61,688 nucleotides of DNA from Stomatobaculum sp. (GTDB lineage: Bacteria; Bacillota_A; Clostridia; Lachnospirales; Lachnospiraceae), in assembly GCA_017449925.1 (NCBI GenBank), contig JAFSYO010000171.1, positions 1-61,688 on the forward strand. Direction: 5' to 3'. The position numbers and the translations under genes are program-made. Below the pieces are notes generated by a model. That model searched no databases. It was given only the letters and a program-made list of their open reading frames with translations, and had not been told where the DNA came from. Positions 50,901-57,737 of the stretch are shown here, piece by piece (the first letter of the stretch is position 1; each line of letters begins with the position of its first letter).

Positions 50901-51987
50901 GTTCCTGAAACAGGGCTACGGGGTGAAGTTCCTGGGCGACAACTTTGCCCATGAGGAACCCTACACCACGGAACTCACACAGATGGGCGTGGAAGTTCTT
51001 TACGGACAGCAGATGCAGGCCGGCATCTGGGAGTGGATCGAACACCACGAAAAAGACCTGCATCTCGTGTACCTGAACCGCCCGCACATCGCGTCAAAAT
51101 ATATCGATTTCATCCAGTCCCGCACCCGCCTGAAGGTGATCTACTACGGACACGACCTTCATTTCCTCCGGGAGCGGAGAGAATACGAACTGACGGGGAA
51201 CCTGGAACACAAGGAGTCCTCCGAGTACTGGAAGACCATCGAGCTTTCCCTGATGCACAAGGCGGATATGTCCTACTATCCCTCGGAAGTGGAGTGCGCC
51301 GCTATTCGCCGCATCGATAAAACAATACCGGTGAAGGCCATCACCGCCTACCTCTGGGACGAATTCCCGGGAGACGAGGCTGGGCAGACGGATGTTTCCG
51401 CGGCGGATGCCGGACAGGCAGGAGCTTCCGCGGCGGATGCCGGACACAGCGCCGCGGACTATGAGAAGCGGGAGGGCCTCCTCTTTGTGGGCGGCTTCGC
51501 CCACCCGCCGAACGTGGACGCCGTGCTCTGGTTCGTGAAGGAGATCTGGCCGAAGGTCCGGGAAGGTGTCCCGTGTTTCTATGTGGTCGGTTCCCGGGCG
51601 CCGCAGGAGATCCTGGAACTGAACGACCCGGAGAACGGGATCATCATCAAAGGATTTGTCTCCGACGAAGAGCTCCGTTCCCTCTACAATACCTGCCGCA
51701 TCGTGACAGTGCCGCTGCGCTACGGCGCCGGCGTTAAGGGCAAGGTGGTGGAAGCCCTGTATTATGGTGCCCCGGTGGTCACCACTTCTGTAGGGGCCGA
51801 AGGCATTCCGGAAGCCTCTTCGGTGATGCGCATTGCCGATGATGCGGAAATATTCTCTGAGGAGATCCTGAAACTCTACGGCGATACGTCTGCCCTGGCT
51901 GAAATGCAGAACGCTGCGGAGCAGTATATACGTCGGCATTTCAGCATGGAGAATGCCTGGAATGTCATAAAGGAAGACTTCAGATAA
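47920..51987 (+). CDS. Multidomain protein: methyltransferase-like region, coiled coil, GT2 and GT4 glycosyltransferases
   Basis: The 1355-residue protein has at least four parts. Residues 1-190 resemble a SAM-dependent methyltransferase fold (LLQAGSGAGSLTPMLLNKG, VQEADPELLDF, VDYILFDG). Residues 230-540 have no motif I know. A coiled coil lies at about 560-625. A GT2 domain spans about 695-915 (VVSVIIPVYNQIGYTYACL, IADDVSSDAT, FFLNNDTKVTEGW, DERYAPAYCEDSDLA). A GT4-like domain spans about 965-1355 (VVDHYVPTYDRDAGSRTT, FVGGFAHPPNVDAVLWF, VPLRYGAGVKGKVVEALYYG). Such proteins, with Wzm/Wzt, usually extend or cap ABC-exported polymers, and a methyl cap recognised by Wzt is a known arrangement. 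Low-complexity inserts lie near 188-202 and 1150-1175. Confidence 0.85.
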   Translation: MSERTDELKRLCRRFGGDTKALLTEYPALENLRVFSDRREGLLEWFSFRKGASLLQAGSGAGSLTPMLLNKGLKVTVQEADPELLDFVKLRLSGNAENTRDTESPDNAPEYFCGTLEDIQADRRVDYILFDGTLKKDDAAAVAAAKRLLAEGGVLIAAADNSYGVRAFAGAEREENSMSREALEALLCAPAAGSAAVGPAAGASGVLTRYYVEPMRALPSAIYSDRRLPEAGELSRVIPAYGFPAYLAIDIGAKYDEVCRDGIYPQFADAFLFFWTAGPSGQTGASVQPGPSGPADSAVFVKYNRNRREEYQLKTVIRETKEGYAVEKSCLSDAGIPHIRDFEKRFRILCAEQEEKPADERVLYAEPRISEDGRTAAFPWITGESFGALMTKKILGGAPLVKTLEEAFRQVLPEESGAEAEGGKEAGGAHNLDSILDNFLVTPAAGPAENIVTNPAAGQTQLSGIDYEWVTDQPADKGFVKYRALISFYEQNREVLSLGSRLEFLQLFGIGEAAADRFAKMEEEFQQRVAGDDQSVYLDRFVVEVRDGSVIEKTERDLRIANERLQGFRAELREKETTIRKMTEVKRLTDNHVTNLEIIIQNLRHENNELGKTLTYLDKHQTALSRLRRKAGDAFNRKYPKGSRERKELDYKKDALLHPLRHRKLVSTPEGRNLIEGDFAIGDIYREHGKLKFPEVTQPVVSVIIPVYNQIGYTYACLVSLLEHSGDIPFEVIIADDVSSDATRNLDHFAEGLVISRNEVNLGFLRNCNQAAKKARGKYLFFLNNDTKVTEGWCSWLVKLLEEDPSIGMTGSKLVYPDGRLQEAGGIIWSDASGWNYGRLQDPELPEFNYVKDVDYISGAAIMIRRSLWEEIGGFDERYAPAYCEDSDLAFEVRRRGYRVVYQPKSVIIHFEGVSNGTDVQGTGLKRYQVENTEKLKEKWKDELAKQSENTGNPDPFRARERSQGKKIILVVDHYVPTYDRDAGSRTTWQYIRMFLKQGYGVKFLGDNFAHEEPYTTELTQMGVEVLYGQQMQAGIWEWIEHHEKDLHLVYLNRPHIASKYIDFIQSRTRLKVIYYGHDLHFLRERREYELTGNLEHKESSEYWKTIELSLMHKADMSYYPSEVECAAIRRIDKTIPVKAITAYLWDEFPGDEAGQTDVSAADAGQAGASAADAGHSAADYEKREGLLFVGGFAHPPNVDAVLWFVKEIWPKVREGVPCFYVVGSRAPQEILELNDPENGIIIKGFVSDEELRSLYNTCRIVTVPLRYGAGVKGKVVEALYYGAPVVTTSVGAEGIPEASSVMRIADDAEIFSEEILKLYGDTSALAEMQNAAEQYIRRHFSMENAWNVIKEDFR
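51396..51446 (+). repeat. 30-bp period repeat inside the GT4 domain coding region
   Basis: Identical 21-base segments (51396-51416 and 51426-51446) encode two SAADAG units in an insert between the two GT4 subdomains. The frame is kept. Confidence 0.85.
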
Positions 51988-52051
51988 CAGTGAAAATGAG
52001 AACGTTTTCGATTATTACCTTTTTTTTCTTATATCGTGACGCTTCCTGTGT

Positions 52052-52080
52052 TTGACAATACAGAGTGCTGATGCTAAAAT
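52052..52080 (+). promoter_or_regulatory. Sigma-A-type promoter of the LPQTG protein gene
   Basis: TTGACA (52052-52057), a 17-base spacer and TAAAAT (52075-52080) preceded by TGC are close to consensus and lie 69 bases before the start codon at 52149. This is the best promoter match in the window. The A/T-rich sequence just upstream (TTACCTTTTTTTC at 52015) may end the polysaccharide transcript. Confidence 0.85.
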
Positions 52081-52148
52081 ATGCTTAGCTTATTGTTTCT
52101 GGGGAAATGAGAGTATCAGGTTAACCTTATTTTAGAGAGGAAAGGATT

Positions 52149-53093
52149 ATGAAAAGAACAGAAGTGAAGCTTCTGCGGCAGGCGGGGCATCGGCTGATCA
52201 GGGTGGCCTGTGCCGGAATGCTGGCAGGGGCGATGGTCGCGTTCTCAGCAATGCCGGCCATGGCTGCGCTGACGAAACCACAGCATCCAGCCGTGATACC
52301 GGGTGGAGTGATCGAGGATACTTTTACGTATAAGCTCTGTCTGGAATATAAGGGCTCGGAAAAATTCCCTAATACCATTCCGCTGCAGATCTATAAGATC
52401 GCGGATGTGGTAGAGGTCCCTGACGCAACTAATGTATATGAGTACAGCTATCTCGGCAACGCGAATCCTGATGTGGAAGCGAACGAAATGGTTGACAACT
52501 GCAACAACAACGCCGATCTCAACGAATATATCCAGTTCTATGAGAAGAATGTCGGCTCTCTTGAGGTGGCAGCCGATTTGACCGATGAGCAGGGGAACGC
52601 TGTCAGAGAGTATTACCTGAACAGGACTTATAATATTGGTTCCGGAATCGATGCCTGCGGTGTGTATTTCATCCGGCAGAAAGACGGAACGAGCTTCAAG
52701 ATCGGGGATACGACCTACACGGTCGGCTCTGTCATTATCTCTGTGCCGAATTACAACGCACATCAGGTACAGAAGGATGGGACAGAGGAATTCACCATCA
52801 CCGTGAATCCGAAGCCGGTCCAGTGCTCATCCACTACGCCGCCCCCCCACAATGACAATCCGCCCGGCGGCGGCGGAAACCCGCCCACCCGGAGATATAC
52901 TCCCCCGTCACAGGGAAGCGTCCTTGGTGCTTCCAGAGACGCGGATCCGCTTATCCCCGAGGTCTTGGGCGCGAACCGTCTTCCCCAGACGGGCCAGCTC
53001 TGGTGGCCGGTTCCGGTCCTTTGCATCGCTGGTTTTGTCCTGATCGGCTCCGGCGTCCGCAGAAGAAAAGCCGCGGCTGTTACAACTCACTGA
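52149..53093 (+). CDS. LPQTG-anchored surface protein (pilin-like)
   Basis: The 314-residue protein has a long signal peptide ending MPAMA-AL (about residue 39), a beta-rich body (about 50-220, FTYKLCLEYKGSEKFPNTIPLQIYKIADVVEV), a Pro/Gly/Thr-rich stalk (225-260) and a cell-wall sorting signal: LPQTG at about 281-285, a hydrophobic helix and RRRK. A partial VLGA motif is repeated just before the sorting signal (SVLGASRD, EVLGANRL), as in many Lachnospiraceae surface proteins. The body has some resemblance to pilin-type Cna_B/D1 domains, not certain. A strong promoter and AGAGAGGAAAGG precede it. The sortase gene follows after 19 bases and is its likely partner. Confidence 0.88.
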   Translation: MKRTEVKLLRQAGHRLIRVACAGMLAGAMVAFSAMPAMAALTKPQHPAVIPGGVIEDTFTYKLCLEYKGSEKFPNTIPLQIYKIADVVEVPDATNVYEYSYLGNANPDVEANEMVDNCNNNADLNEYIQFYEKNVGSLEVAADLTDEQGNAVREYYLNRTYNIGSGIDACGVYFIRQKDGTSFKIGDTTYTVGSVIISVPNYNAHQVQKDGTEEFTITVNPKPVQCSSTTPPPHNDNPPGGGGNPPTRRYTPPSQGSVLGASRDADPLIPEVLGANRLPQTGQLWWPVPVLCIAGFVLIGSGVRRRKAAAVTTH

Positions 53094-53112
53094 TAAGAGG
53101 CTGAATGAAAAC

Positions 53113-53823
53113 ATGAGTAATGATAAGATGAAACCTGCAAGAAATACGAAGGGTTTATTCTCGATCATTCTGGGGCTGCTGCTGCTGGCGGCAGCCCTTT
53201 TATTGGTCATTTACAACTATTGGGACGCATATCTGGCGGCTCTGGATTCGGCGTATTATGACGAGGCGCTCCGCGGAGAAATGGAGAACTATGTCCCGGA
53301 CGAGGACCTGATGTGGGACACTTATCTGGACAGCCAGGACCCGAACCGGAAGATGCCCACTATCATGCTGGGAGACGAAGAGTTCATCGGTATTCTTGAG
53401 GTTCCCCTCTACAGGCTTTCTCTTCCGGTCATGAGCGAGTGCGATTACAAGAAACTGAAGCGCGCTCCCTGCGTCTATTCCGGCACTTACTACCGGAACG
53501 ACCTGGTGATCTGCGCCCACAACTACAGGAAACACTTCAGCAACCTGAAGTGGATCCCGGCAGGATCGGAGATCCGGCTCCTTGCTGTGGACGGCGCAAC
53601 CTACACCTATGAGGTGAAGGAGATCGAGACGCTGAAGCCTACCGCTGTCAAGGAGATGACGGTCCCGGAGAACCGGGAGTGGGATATGACTCTCTTCACC
53701 TGTACCACCGGAGGCCAGGCAAGAGCCGCGGTCCGCTGTGTGATGAAGGACAAGACTCCGCCGAAGTATATGAGCGATGAGTGGTACGAGATGCCTGAGA
53801 GCACGATCCAGAAGCAGCAATAG
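53113..53823 (+). CDS. Sortase paired with the LPQTG protein
   Basis: The 236-residue protein has an N-terminal membrane helix (about 13-34) and a sortase domain with His136 (VICAHNYRKHF), Cys197 (TLFTCTTGG) and Arg204 (QARAAVRC). The TLxTC form and the short N-terminus fit class A/D-like sortases more than class B, so it differs from the enzyme at 30148. It lies 19 bases after the LPQTG gene and probably attaches that protein to peptidoglycan or polymerises it. A bidirectional terminator follows. Confidence 0.9.
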   Translation: MSNDKMKPARNTKGLFSIILGLLLLAAALLLVIYNYWDAYLAALDSAYYDEALRGEMENYVPDEDLMWDTYLDSQDPNRKMPTIMLGDEEFIGILEVPLYRLSLPVMSECDYKKLKRAPCVYSGTYYRNDLVICAHNYRKHFSNLKWIPAGSEIRLLAVDGATYTYEVKEIETLKPTAVKEMTVPENREWDMTLFTCTTGGQARAAVRCVMKDKTPPKYMSDEWYEMPESTIQKQQ

Positions 53824-53850
53824 TACCAGAAATCACGATACGGAAATTAA

Positions 53851-53884
53851 AAAAACCTCCCGCAGACATATGCGGGAGGTTTTT
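53851..53884. terminator. Bidirectional intrinsic terminator
   Basis: A perfect 14-base-pair stem (53851-53864 with 53871-53884) reads AAAAACCTCCCGCA / TGCGGGAGGTTTTT around a 6-base loop. It serves the sortase gene on the plus strand and the diguanylate cyclase gene on the minus strand. Confidence 0.9.
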
Positions 53885-53894
53885 ATAGTTTTGA

Positions 53895-55244
53895 TCAGAA
53901 GAACGCCACGCCTTTCCGGCCGGACTCTTTCACCTTATAGAGGGCTTTGTCCGCGTCCTTGAATATATCTTCCGAGGGAGCCAGACGGTCGCTGAACGCC
54001 ACGCCCACAGAGATGGAAATGGGCGGCAGGCCGTCGGAGGTGTCCTGCAGCTTCTCGTTGGCCCGGGCTACTTTTCCGCGGATCAGTTCCTCCATGGCGG
54101 AGGTGCAGTGTACCATGATGACCGCGAATTCATCGCCGCCGATGCGGCAGACATAGTCTTCTGCCCGGAAGCTGTCCCGCAGTGTGGAGGCGAGCTTTAT
54201 CAGGATCTTGTCGCCGACAGCGTGACCGTAGTTGTCGTTGATATCCTTGAATTTGTCGGCATCGATCAGCAGAAGGGTCACATCGCCCCCCAGATCCTGC
54301 TCCCGGAACGTATCGAAAGCGCTTCGGTTGTAGAGCCCTGTCAGGGCATCGTGGGTAGCTTCGTAAGACAGCTGCTTCTGCTGCGCCTGGCTGCTGCGGA
54401 ACATACTGTTGTAGGTCTGGGCCAGGTACTGGAATTCATAGGAACCGGCCATGGGCAGGTACTGGTGCTTCTGGATGCGATCGATGCTTTTCCGCAGAGG
54501 CACGATGACAAAGAAGGTGGTCAGGAACACGATGACCAGTACGGTGACCAGCAGCAGGCCGATCAGGATGTGCTGGTTCCGGAGGACATTGAGCAGACGG
54601 TTCGAGCTGTTCTCCTGGCGGACCTTTGTCACCGACACAAGCTCATCCATGCAGAGGGCCACCTTGGAGTCGATCTTTTCCTTGTAAGTCTGGTAAGTGC
54701 GGTCAAAAACCATGTCCCGCCCGGTCTGGATCTTCTGGGCGGGCTTCTGTGCTGCCAGATCTTCGGGCAGGACGCATTCCCGGACCTCCCGCGGGAAATC
54801 GTTGACATTCAGTCCATAGCCGTCCACGATCAGGCGCATGGCCTGGATCTCCAGCTCCTTCAGTTCATCGGAGAGAAGGAGAGCATCATGCAGATGTCCC
54901 TCCGCCACGGAATCTGCCAGATTCAGGTGGACTTCCTCCACGGCCCGGTCCCTTCTGTGGGAGATGTTCACCTCTTCAAAGTAGTTATGCACCTTCTCCG
55001 CATCTCCGGTCATGACAAAAAGACGCACCTGTTCGGTGAGGTAATCCGAGGCGGATTTCAGGTTGTCGGCGGCCTGCTCGCAGGCGATGTACCGGTCTGT
55101 AGCGACCCGCATCTGCTCGTAGCTGACCGAGATCTCCCAGGTGGCGTACACAAGTCCGAAGGTCAGGAGCGACGCCACTGCGATCATAAGGAGATTGATC
55201 AGATGCAGCCGGATCCCCCGGCCGTTTTCATTCTGATTATTCAT
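53895..55244 (-). CDS. Membrane-bound diguanylate cyclase (GGDEF)
   Basis: The 449-residue protein has two membrane helices (about 15-37 and 225-247) flanking an extracytoplasmic helical sensor, then a cytosolic GGDEF domain (about 285-449). The active-site motif RIGGDEF is intact, the metal and substrate segment IDADKFKDINDNYGHAVGD is present, and the inhibitory-site motif RAED lies five residues before GGDEF. It should make cyclic di-GMP from GTP and be subject to product inhibition. It is divergent from the Hpt-pilT pair, which suggests that cyclic di-GMP and the pilus are connected, an inference from position. The ATG at 55244 has GGAGG about 13 bases upstream. Confidence 0.92.
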   Translation of the reverse strand: MNNQNENGRGIRLHLINLLMIAVASLLTFGLVYATWEISVSYEQMRVATDRYIACEQAADNLKSASDYLTEQVRLFVMTGDAEKVHNYFEEVNISHRRDRAVEEVHLNLADSVAEGHLHDALLLSDELKELEIQAMRLIVDGYGLNVNDFPREVRECVLPEDLAAQKPAQKIQTGRDMVFDRTYQTYKEKIDSKVALCMDELVSVTKVRQENSSNRLLNVLRNQHILIGLLLVTVLVIVFLTTFFVIVPLRKSIDRIQKHQYLPMAGSYEFQYLAQTYNSMFRSSQAQQKQLSYEATHDALTGLYNRSAFDTFREQDLGGDVTLLLIDADKFKDINDNYGHAVGDKILIKLASTLRDSFRAEDYVCRIGGDEFAVIMVHCTSAMEELIRGKVARANEKLQDTSDGLPPISISVGVAFSDRLAPSEDIFKDADKALYKVKESGRKGVAFF

Positions 55245-55275
55245 ATAAGATTTAGAAACCTCCTGTCCAAAATAG

Positions 55276-55284
55276 ATTATAACA
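55276..55284 (-). promoter_or_regulatory. Extended -10 promoter of the diguanylate cyclase gene
   Basis: On the minus strand TGT TATAAT lies 32 bases before the start codon. No clear -35 is visible, as allowed for extended -10 promoters. Confidence 0.55.
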
Positions 55285-55335
55285 CAAAAAGTCTGTTAAT
55301 TGACTGTGTTAAAAAGGACTGAGGACCTCATCCGG

Positions 55336-55364
55336 TTGATTTTTTATATTATCCTCGGTAAAAT
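55336..55364 (+). promoter_or_regulatory. Promoter of the Hpt-pilT operon
   Basis: TTGATT (55336-55341), a 17-base spacer and TAAAAT (55359-55364) form a good sigma-A-type promoter 62 bases before the Hpt gene. Its -10 lies within the first copy of a 22-bp tandem repeat. Confidence 0.65.
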
Positions 55365-55400
55365 GGAATTGTTTATTTGGTAAAACAGAATGGTTTCTTT
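55357..55400 (+). repeat. 22-bp tandem direct repeat at the Hpt-pilT promoter
   Basis: Adjacent copies at 55357-55378 and 55379-55400 share 18 of 22 bases (GGTAAAA, GAAT, GTTT and TTT blocks). The period of 22 is two helical turns, as expected for two side-by-side protein binding sites. Confidence 0.8.
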
Positions 55401-55426
55401 AATAATAAAGGTTTGCGGAGGTGCTT

Positions 55427-55774
55427 ATGCTTACAGTAGACGGTCTCAAAAAGTTCGGAGCCAACACGGAAGAAGGACTTGGAAGATGCATGAAAAACGA
55501 AGCGCTCTATCTGCGCCTCGTGGGAATGGTGGTCAATGACCAGAATTACGGAAAGCTTTCGGAAGCGATGGAAGCCGGAGACCTGAAGGCAGGCTTTGAA
55601 GCCGCCCACGCCCTGAAAGGCGTTCTCGGGAACCTTTCCCTCACGCCGATCTATGAGCCGGTGAGTAAACTGACGGAGATGCTCCGTCATCCGGAGGCAG
55701 GGGCGGATTATCAGCCTCTTTATGAAGAGGTCATGAAGCAGAAGACACTGCTGAAGGAACTGAGCGAGAACTAA
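55427..55774 (+). CDS. Stand-alone histidine phosphotransfer (Hpt) domain protein
   Basis: The 115-residue all-helical protein contains AAHALKGVLGNLSL, the Hpt motif, with His61 as phosphorylation site, followed by LTEMLRH and a last helix. Such proteins carry phosphoryl groups between a hybrid histidine kinase and a response regulator, and neither is encoded here. The ATG at 55427 has GCGGAGG five bases upstream, whereas the GTG at 55421 overlaps that site. pilT follows after 53 bases and is probably co-transcribed. Confidence 0.85.
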   Translation: MLTVDGLKKFGANTEEGLGRCMKNEALYLRLVGMVVNDQNYGKLSEAMEAGDLKAGFEAAHALKGVLGNLSLTPIYEPVSKLTEMLRHPEAGADYQPLYEEVMKQKTLLKELSEN

Positions 55775-55827
55775 GACACGATTAAGCGAGAAATTAGACA
55801 CCCGGGAGATTTTCAGAGGAGGCAAAT

Positions 55828-56922
55828 ATGCCGCAGATAGATCCGAGCCTGATCGAAATGCTGAAACAGGCGAAAGAAGCCGGGGCGTCCGATCTTCACG
55901 TCGCCGTGGCGACGCCGCCCATCATCCGCGTGAACAGCAAGCTGCGTCCCATGGAGGGGCAGCCGCGGCTGATGCCGCCGGACACCCAGAAGCTTTTGTT
56001 CAGTGTCATGGAAGAAAAGGACCTGAATGTCCTGAAAGAAGAAGGTGAGGTGGACCTCGCCTTCGGCCTTCCGGACGTCGGCCGCTTCCGCGTGAATGTT
56101 TACCGGCAGAGAGGCTCCTACGCCGGCGCGATCCGCCTGATGAACGCGGTGGTCCCGGATGCGGAGGCTATCGGACTTCCGGAGACCGTCATAGACCTCT
56201 ACAAAAAAAAGAGCGGCATGGTACTGGTCACCGGTCCCACCGGAAGCGGGAAATCCACTACCCTTGCCGCCATTATTAAAAAGATCAACGAGAACCGCCA
56301 CTCCCATGTCCTGACGCTGGAGGATCCCATCGAATACCTGTACCGCCACGACAAGTCCCTGGTGGACCAGCGGGAGATCGGACTGGATTCCAAAAACTTT
56401 GCCACGGCACTGCGCGCGGCTCTCCGCGAGGACCCGGACGTTATCATGGTAGGAGAAATGCGCGACCTGGAGACCATCTCCACCGCTATCACCGCTGCCG
56501 AGACAGGTCACCTGGTATTCTCGTCCCTGCACACCACCAGTGCCGCCCAGACCATTGACCGCATCATCGACGTGTTCCCGGAAGGCCAGAAGGAGCAGGT
56601 CAGGACCCAGCTGGCCCAGGTCATGGAATGCGTTGTATCCCAGCGTCTTATACCGAGAGCCGGCGGAACCGGGCGTGTTGCATGTTTCGAAGTAATGCAC
56701 TGCACTCCCGCGATCCGCTCCATGATCCGGGACAACAAAACCTTCCAGATCCCCAGCACCATCCAGACCAGCCGCAAACTGGGAATGATCACCCTGGACG
56801 ACGCGCTGGTGGAAGCAGTGAACCGCGGAGACATCACAAAAGAATCCGCTATCGAATTCTCCACGGACCGCAACGCCATGGAAGCCAAGTTCACCCCCGG
56901 CGGAGGCGGCTTCCGGTGGTAA
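55828..56922 (+). CDS. pilT: Type IV pilus retraction ATPase PilT
   Basis: The 364-residue hexameric secretion ATPase has Walker A GPTGSGKST (136-144), the Asp box LEDPIEY, Walker B VIMVGEMRD, and the His box GHLVFSSLHTTSA. A C-terminal AIRSMIRD segment corresponds to the AIRNLIRE retraction motif of PilT. It drives pilus retraction from the cytosolic face. The end has a Gly-rich GGGGFRW tail. It converges with a pseudopilin-like gene only seven bases away, and its terminator lies inside that gene. Confidence 0.93.
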   Translation: MPQIDPSLIEMLKQAKEAGASDLHVAVATPPIIRVNSKLRPMEGQPRLMPPDTQKLLFSVMEEKDLNVLKEEGEVDLAFGLPDVGRFRVNVYRQRGSYAGAIRLMNAVVPDAEAIGLPETVIDLYKKKSGMVLVTGPTGSGKSTTLAAIIKKINENRHSHVLTLEDPIEYLYRHDKSLVDQREIGLDSKNFATALRAALREDPDVIMVGEMRDLETISTAITAAETGHLVFSSLHTTSAAQTIDRIIDVFPEGQKEQVRTQLAQVMECVVSQRLIPRAGGTGRVACFEVMHCTPAIRSMIRDNKTFQIPSTIQTSRKLGMITLDDALVEAVNRGDITKESAIEFSTDRNAMEAKFTPGGGGFRW

Positions 56923-56929
56923 AAACAAC

Positions 56930-57283
56930 CTATCTCTTCATCACAGGGAGAGTACTGTCATAGTTATATGTGACAGTGCTCTCTGTTTTTTCGCAGATCA
57001 CACCGGAACTGTCCACGGTAAGAATGAGATCCATGTGGGGGCCGGCCGCAAAGCGGCGGGTAACAGGACCGCTGCCGTCCTGCTCCTGCAGGAATTTCTG
57101 GGCTTCGTTCCGCGCGCCGTAGTAGTATTCCGTCTGCTGACGGTATTTTTCCGTGAGACGCGCGTCCGCCCGGGCGCTGACAATGGAAAGCGCAGCGAAG
57201 CTCACCAGACTGAGGATGATGAAGGTGAGGAGGATCAGGGAGACGCCGCCGTTTACAGGATTATAGGAAGATTTTTTATTCAT
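56930..57283 (-). CDS. Small membrane-anchored pseudopilin-like protein
   Basis: The 117-residue protein has one N-terminal helix (about 13-33, GVSLILLTFIILSLVSFAALSIV), a helical region with YRQQTEYYYGARNEAQKFL and a short beta-rich end. The organisation resembles minor pseudopilins, and the neighbours fit that reading. The canonical Glu at position 5 is not obvious. The frame is open from 57343, but GGAGG six bases before the ATG at 57283 fixes the start. It overlaps the preceding gene by eight bases. The last third of its coding sequence forms the terminator of pilT on the other strand. Confidence 0.65.
   Translation of the reverse strand: MNKKSSYNPVNGGVSLILLTFIILSLVSFAALSIVSARADARLTEKYRQQTEYYYGARNEAQKFLQEQDGSGPVTRRFAAGPHMDLILTVDSSGVICEKTESTVTYNYDSTLPVMKR
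56949..56991 (+). terminator. pilT terminator inside the convergent gene
   Basis: A 12-base-pair stem with one G-U pair (56949-56960 with 56971-56982, AGAGTACTGTCA / TGACAGTGCTCT), extended by flanking bases, is followed by a run of six T (56986-56991). It acts on plus-strand transcripts while being coding sequence on the minus strand. Confidence 0.75.
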
Positions 57284-57722
57284 GCGGTGCCTCCTTCTGC
57301 CGATAGTGAAGCACTTCAAGAGAGAAGACCTCGGCTCCGTCAATATCCGTATTTCTGATCAGAAGCCGGCACATGACACCGCCAGCCGTCCCGGTGCCCG
57401 CTCCAGCCGCACCGACTCCAGTCCCATCAGGTTCCTGGGTGATGGTGAAGTCCGTGATAATATCTTCCGATTCATTTTTATGAGCGAGACTGAACAGCCT
57501 CTGGAATTCCGCCTGGTCTCCGTCTGCGGCGATGAAGCACTCTGCGGCGGTCTGACTCACCTGGATGGCCAGGGTCTCGCGCCGGGAATCGGTGCTGATC
57601 TTATGGGCATAGACGAAGAGCCGCACGCAGACTATGCTGGCGAGCGAAAAGAAGCATAGCGATATGATCAGCTCGATCAGGAAGAGCGATGATTTTGAGT
57701 GAGTGCGGTTCGCGGATGTCAT
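57276..57722 (-). CDS. Type IV pseudopilin-like protein
   Basis: The 148-residue protein has a short basic leader and the segment SLFLIELIISLCFFSLASIVCVRLF, which resembles the prepilin start (G)FxLIELI with a Glu at the fifth position. A helical stalk (TLAIQVSQTAAECFIAA) and a beta-rich end follow. A Gly/Ala/Thr-rich insert at about 98-113 is low-complexity. It is probably processed by a prepilin peptidase encoded elsewhere and assembled as a minor pilin. GAGGAG lies four bases before the ATG, and the end overlaps the next gene. Confidence 0.7.
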   Translation of the reverse strand: MTSANRTHSKSSLFLIELIISLCFFSLASIVCVRLFVYAHKISTDSRRETLAIQVSQTAAECFIAADGDQAEFQRLFSLAHKNESEDIITDFTITQEPDGTGVGAAGAGTGTAGGVMCRLLIRNTDIDGAEVFSLEVLHYRQKEAPHE

Positions 57723-57737
57723 AGATCTCCTCTAATG

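Noticed and set aside
20108..52000. Recent horizontal transfer of the polysaccharide region as a mobile island
   Set aside because: No integrase, transposase, tRNA or flanking direct repeats are visible, and base composition is similar to the neighbouring housekeeping genes, apart from the A/T-rich gaps.
54108..55322. 404-residue plus-strand open frame
   Set aside because: It is a shadow of the diguanylate cyclase gene, whose GGDEF motif is intact on the minus strand.
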